Shown here one piece after another: positions 13,078 through 13,672 of a DNA stretch of 13,672 nt. The stretch lies in contig DAOUCS010000066.1 in the NCBI GenBank assembly GCA_034431815.1, forward strand, positions 1 to 13,672, read 5' to 3'. Origin of the DNA: HRBIN29 sp034431815 (GTDB lineage: Bacteria; Chloroflexota; Dehalococcoidia; Tepidiformales; Tepidiformaceae). Each line of letters starts with the position of its first letter. Positions within the stretch are counted from its first letter, which is position 1. The position numbers were made by a program, and so were the translations under genes. The notes under the pieces are model-generated. The model was not told the DNA's origin, ran no database searches, and worked only from the letters and a program-made list of their open reading frames with translations.

Positions 13078-13672
13078 GAGGTTCGCGAGCTCGTCCTCGT
13101 CGAGGTCGGGCCCGACCACCGCACAGTGCATCGCACCTGCCCGGTAGACGCGGGATGCCACCCGCTGAACGTCTTCAGCGGTGACGGCCTCCAGCGCCGC
13201 GACGACGTCCTCGACCTCCTCGATCTCTCCGCGAGTGAGCAGGAGCTCGCCGTGGCGCTGCCCCACGGCGTGAGCCGTCTCGAGCGAGAGCCGGAAGCGG
13301 CCTACGGCGTGCTCCTTCGCCTTGCTCAGTTCCACCTCGGGTACGGGCGCTGCCACCAGCTTCTCCAGCTCGCCGATGCACACCTGGATGCTTTCGGCGA
13401 GTTTGGCCCGGTCGACGCCGGCGGAGATGGTGAAGATGCCCGTGTCGGCGAGGAGACCGTACGAGGAGTGGACGGCGTACGCGAGCCCGCGACGCTCGCG
13501 CACCTCGCGGAAGAGACGGGACGACATCCCGGCACCGAGGATGTCGTTCAGCACACGGAGTGCGTACCGGTCGGGGTCGGCTCGCCCGAAGATAGGGAGG
13601 CCGAGAGAGAAGGAACACTGGTCGACCGTGCGAACGTCGACGGCGACGCGTGGCCCCCGAACGGAGGGGTCG
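13066..13672 (-). CDS. M16-family (pitrilysin-like) peptidase, C-terminal half; 5' end outside window
   Basis: About 202 residues are visible. They match the C-terminal, catalytically inactive half of processing-peptidase-like M16 proteins: FSLGLPIFGRADPDRYALRV, then LNDILGAGMSSRLFREVRER and RGLAYAVHSSYG. These residues help build the closed chamber around the peptide. The zinc motif HXXEH would be in the missing N-terminal half, so catalytic competence cannot be judged. An internal GTG at 13554 is not the start because family-conserved sequence continues before it. The stop (13066-13068) lies inside ruvC, giving a 12-bp tail-to-tail overlap. Confidence 0.9.
   Translation of the reverse strand, partial: DPSVRGPRVAVDVRTVDQCSFSLGLPIFGRADPDRYALRVLNDILGAGMSSRLFREVRERRGLAYAVHSSYGLLADTGIFTISAGVDRAKLAESIQVCIGELEKLVAAPVPEVELSKAKEHAVGRFRLSLETAHAVGQRHGELLLTRGEIEEVEDVVAALEAVTAEDVQRVASRVYRAGAMHCAVVGPDLDEDELANLLAA

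Noticed and set aside
13066..13554. GTG at 13554 as the start of the M16 gene
   Set aside because: Conserved M16 sequence (SLGLPIFGRADPDRYALR) continues upstream to the window edge, so the frame is truncated by the window.
1..13672. Mobile elements, CRISPR arrays, tRNA or defence systems
   Set aside because: No transposase, integrase, direct-repeat array, tRNA-like cloverleaf or defence-protein motif was seen on either strand by eye; a tRNAscan or profile search could still find something missed.

Overview
This window comes from a GC-rich bacterial chromosome with tightly packed genes. It is ordinary metabolic and housekeeping territory: I see no prophage, insertion sequence, CRISPR array, tRNA or rRNA. 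The protein types (PutA without a DNA-binding domain, a stand-alone CheW-like protein, a DUF77-ThiXYZ operon, a yebC-ruvC pair without ruvAB, frequent GTG starts) and apparently leaderless promoters with a TANNNT -10 box would suit a Chloroflexota-like or Deinococcota-like lineage. That placement is inference; no phylogenetic marker was searched.

Layout. 1-1471 (-): proline-catabolic PutA, 3' end outside the window. 1552-2901 (+): class III aminotransferase, divergent from putA, followed by a CheW-like protein (2942-3391, +). 3397-4371 (-): MBL-fold hydrolase with a winged-helix-like tail. 4398-7527 (+): a thiamin-precursor uptake operon with promoter, TPP riboswitch, intrinsic terminator, DUF77 thiamin-binding protein, ThiX permease, ThiY lipoprotein and ThiZ ATPase. 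7592-8518 (+): SMP-30/gluconolactonase-like protein with its own candidate promoter. 8532-9293 (-): membrane-anchored YceI-domain protein. 9390-10565 and 10562-11128 (+): an unassigned helical-repeat protein translationally coupled to a MarC-like membrane protein. 11136-11633 (-): nitroreductase. 11765-12517 and 12568-13077 (+): YebC and RuvC. 13066-13672 (-): M16 peptidase, 5' end outside the window.

The best-supported functional unit is the thiamin operon. When TPP is plentiful the riboswitch should close its P1 helix and let a 9-bp GC-rich terminator form; when TPP is scarce the DUF77 and transporter genes are read. The transporter belongs to the family that imports pyrimidine precursors of thiamin.

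Two patterns stand out. Four genes (putA, the MBL gene, the gene at 9390 and ruvC) each carry TANNNT exactly six bases before the start codon, as expected of leaderless mRNAs. All four convergent gene pairs are separated by 13 bp or less, one overlapping by 12 bp, leaving no room for ordinary terminators. I found no strong evidence for a wholly new system. The least explained part is the pair at 9390-11128.
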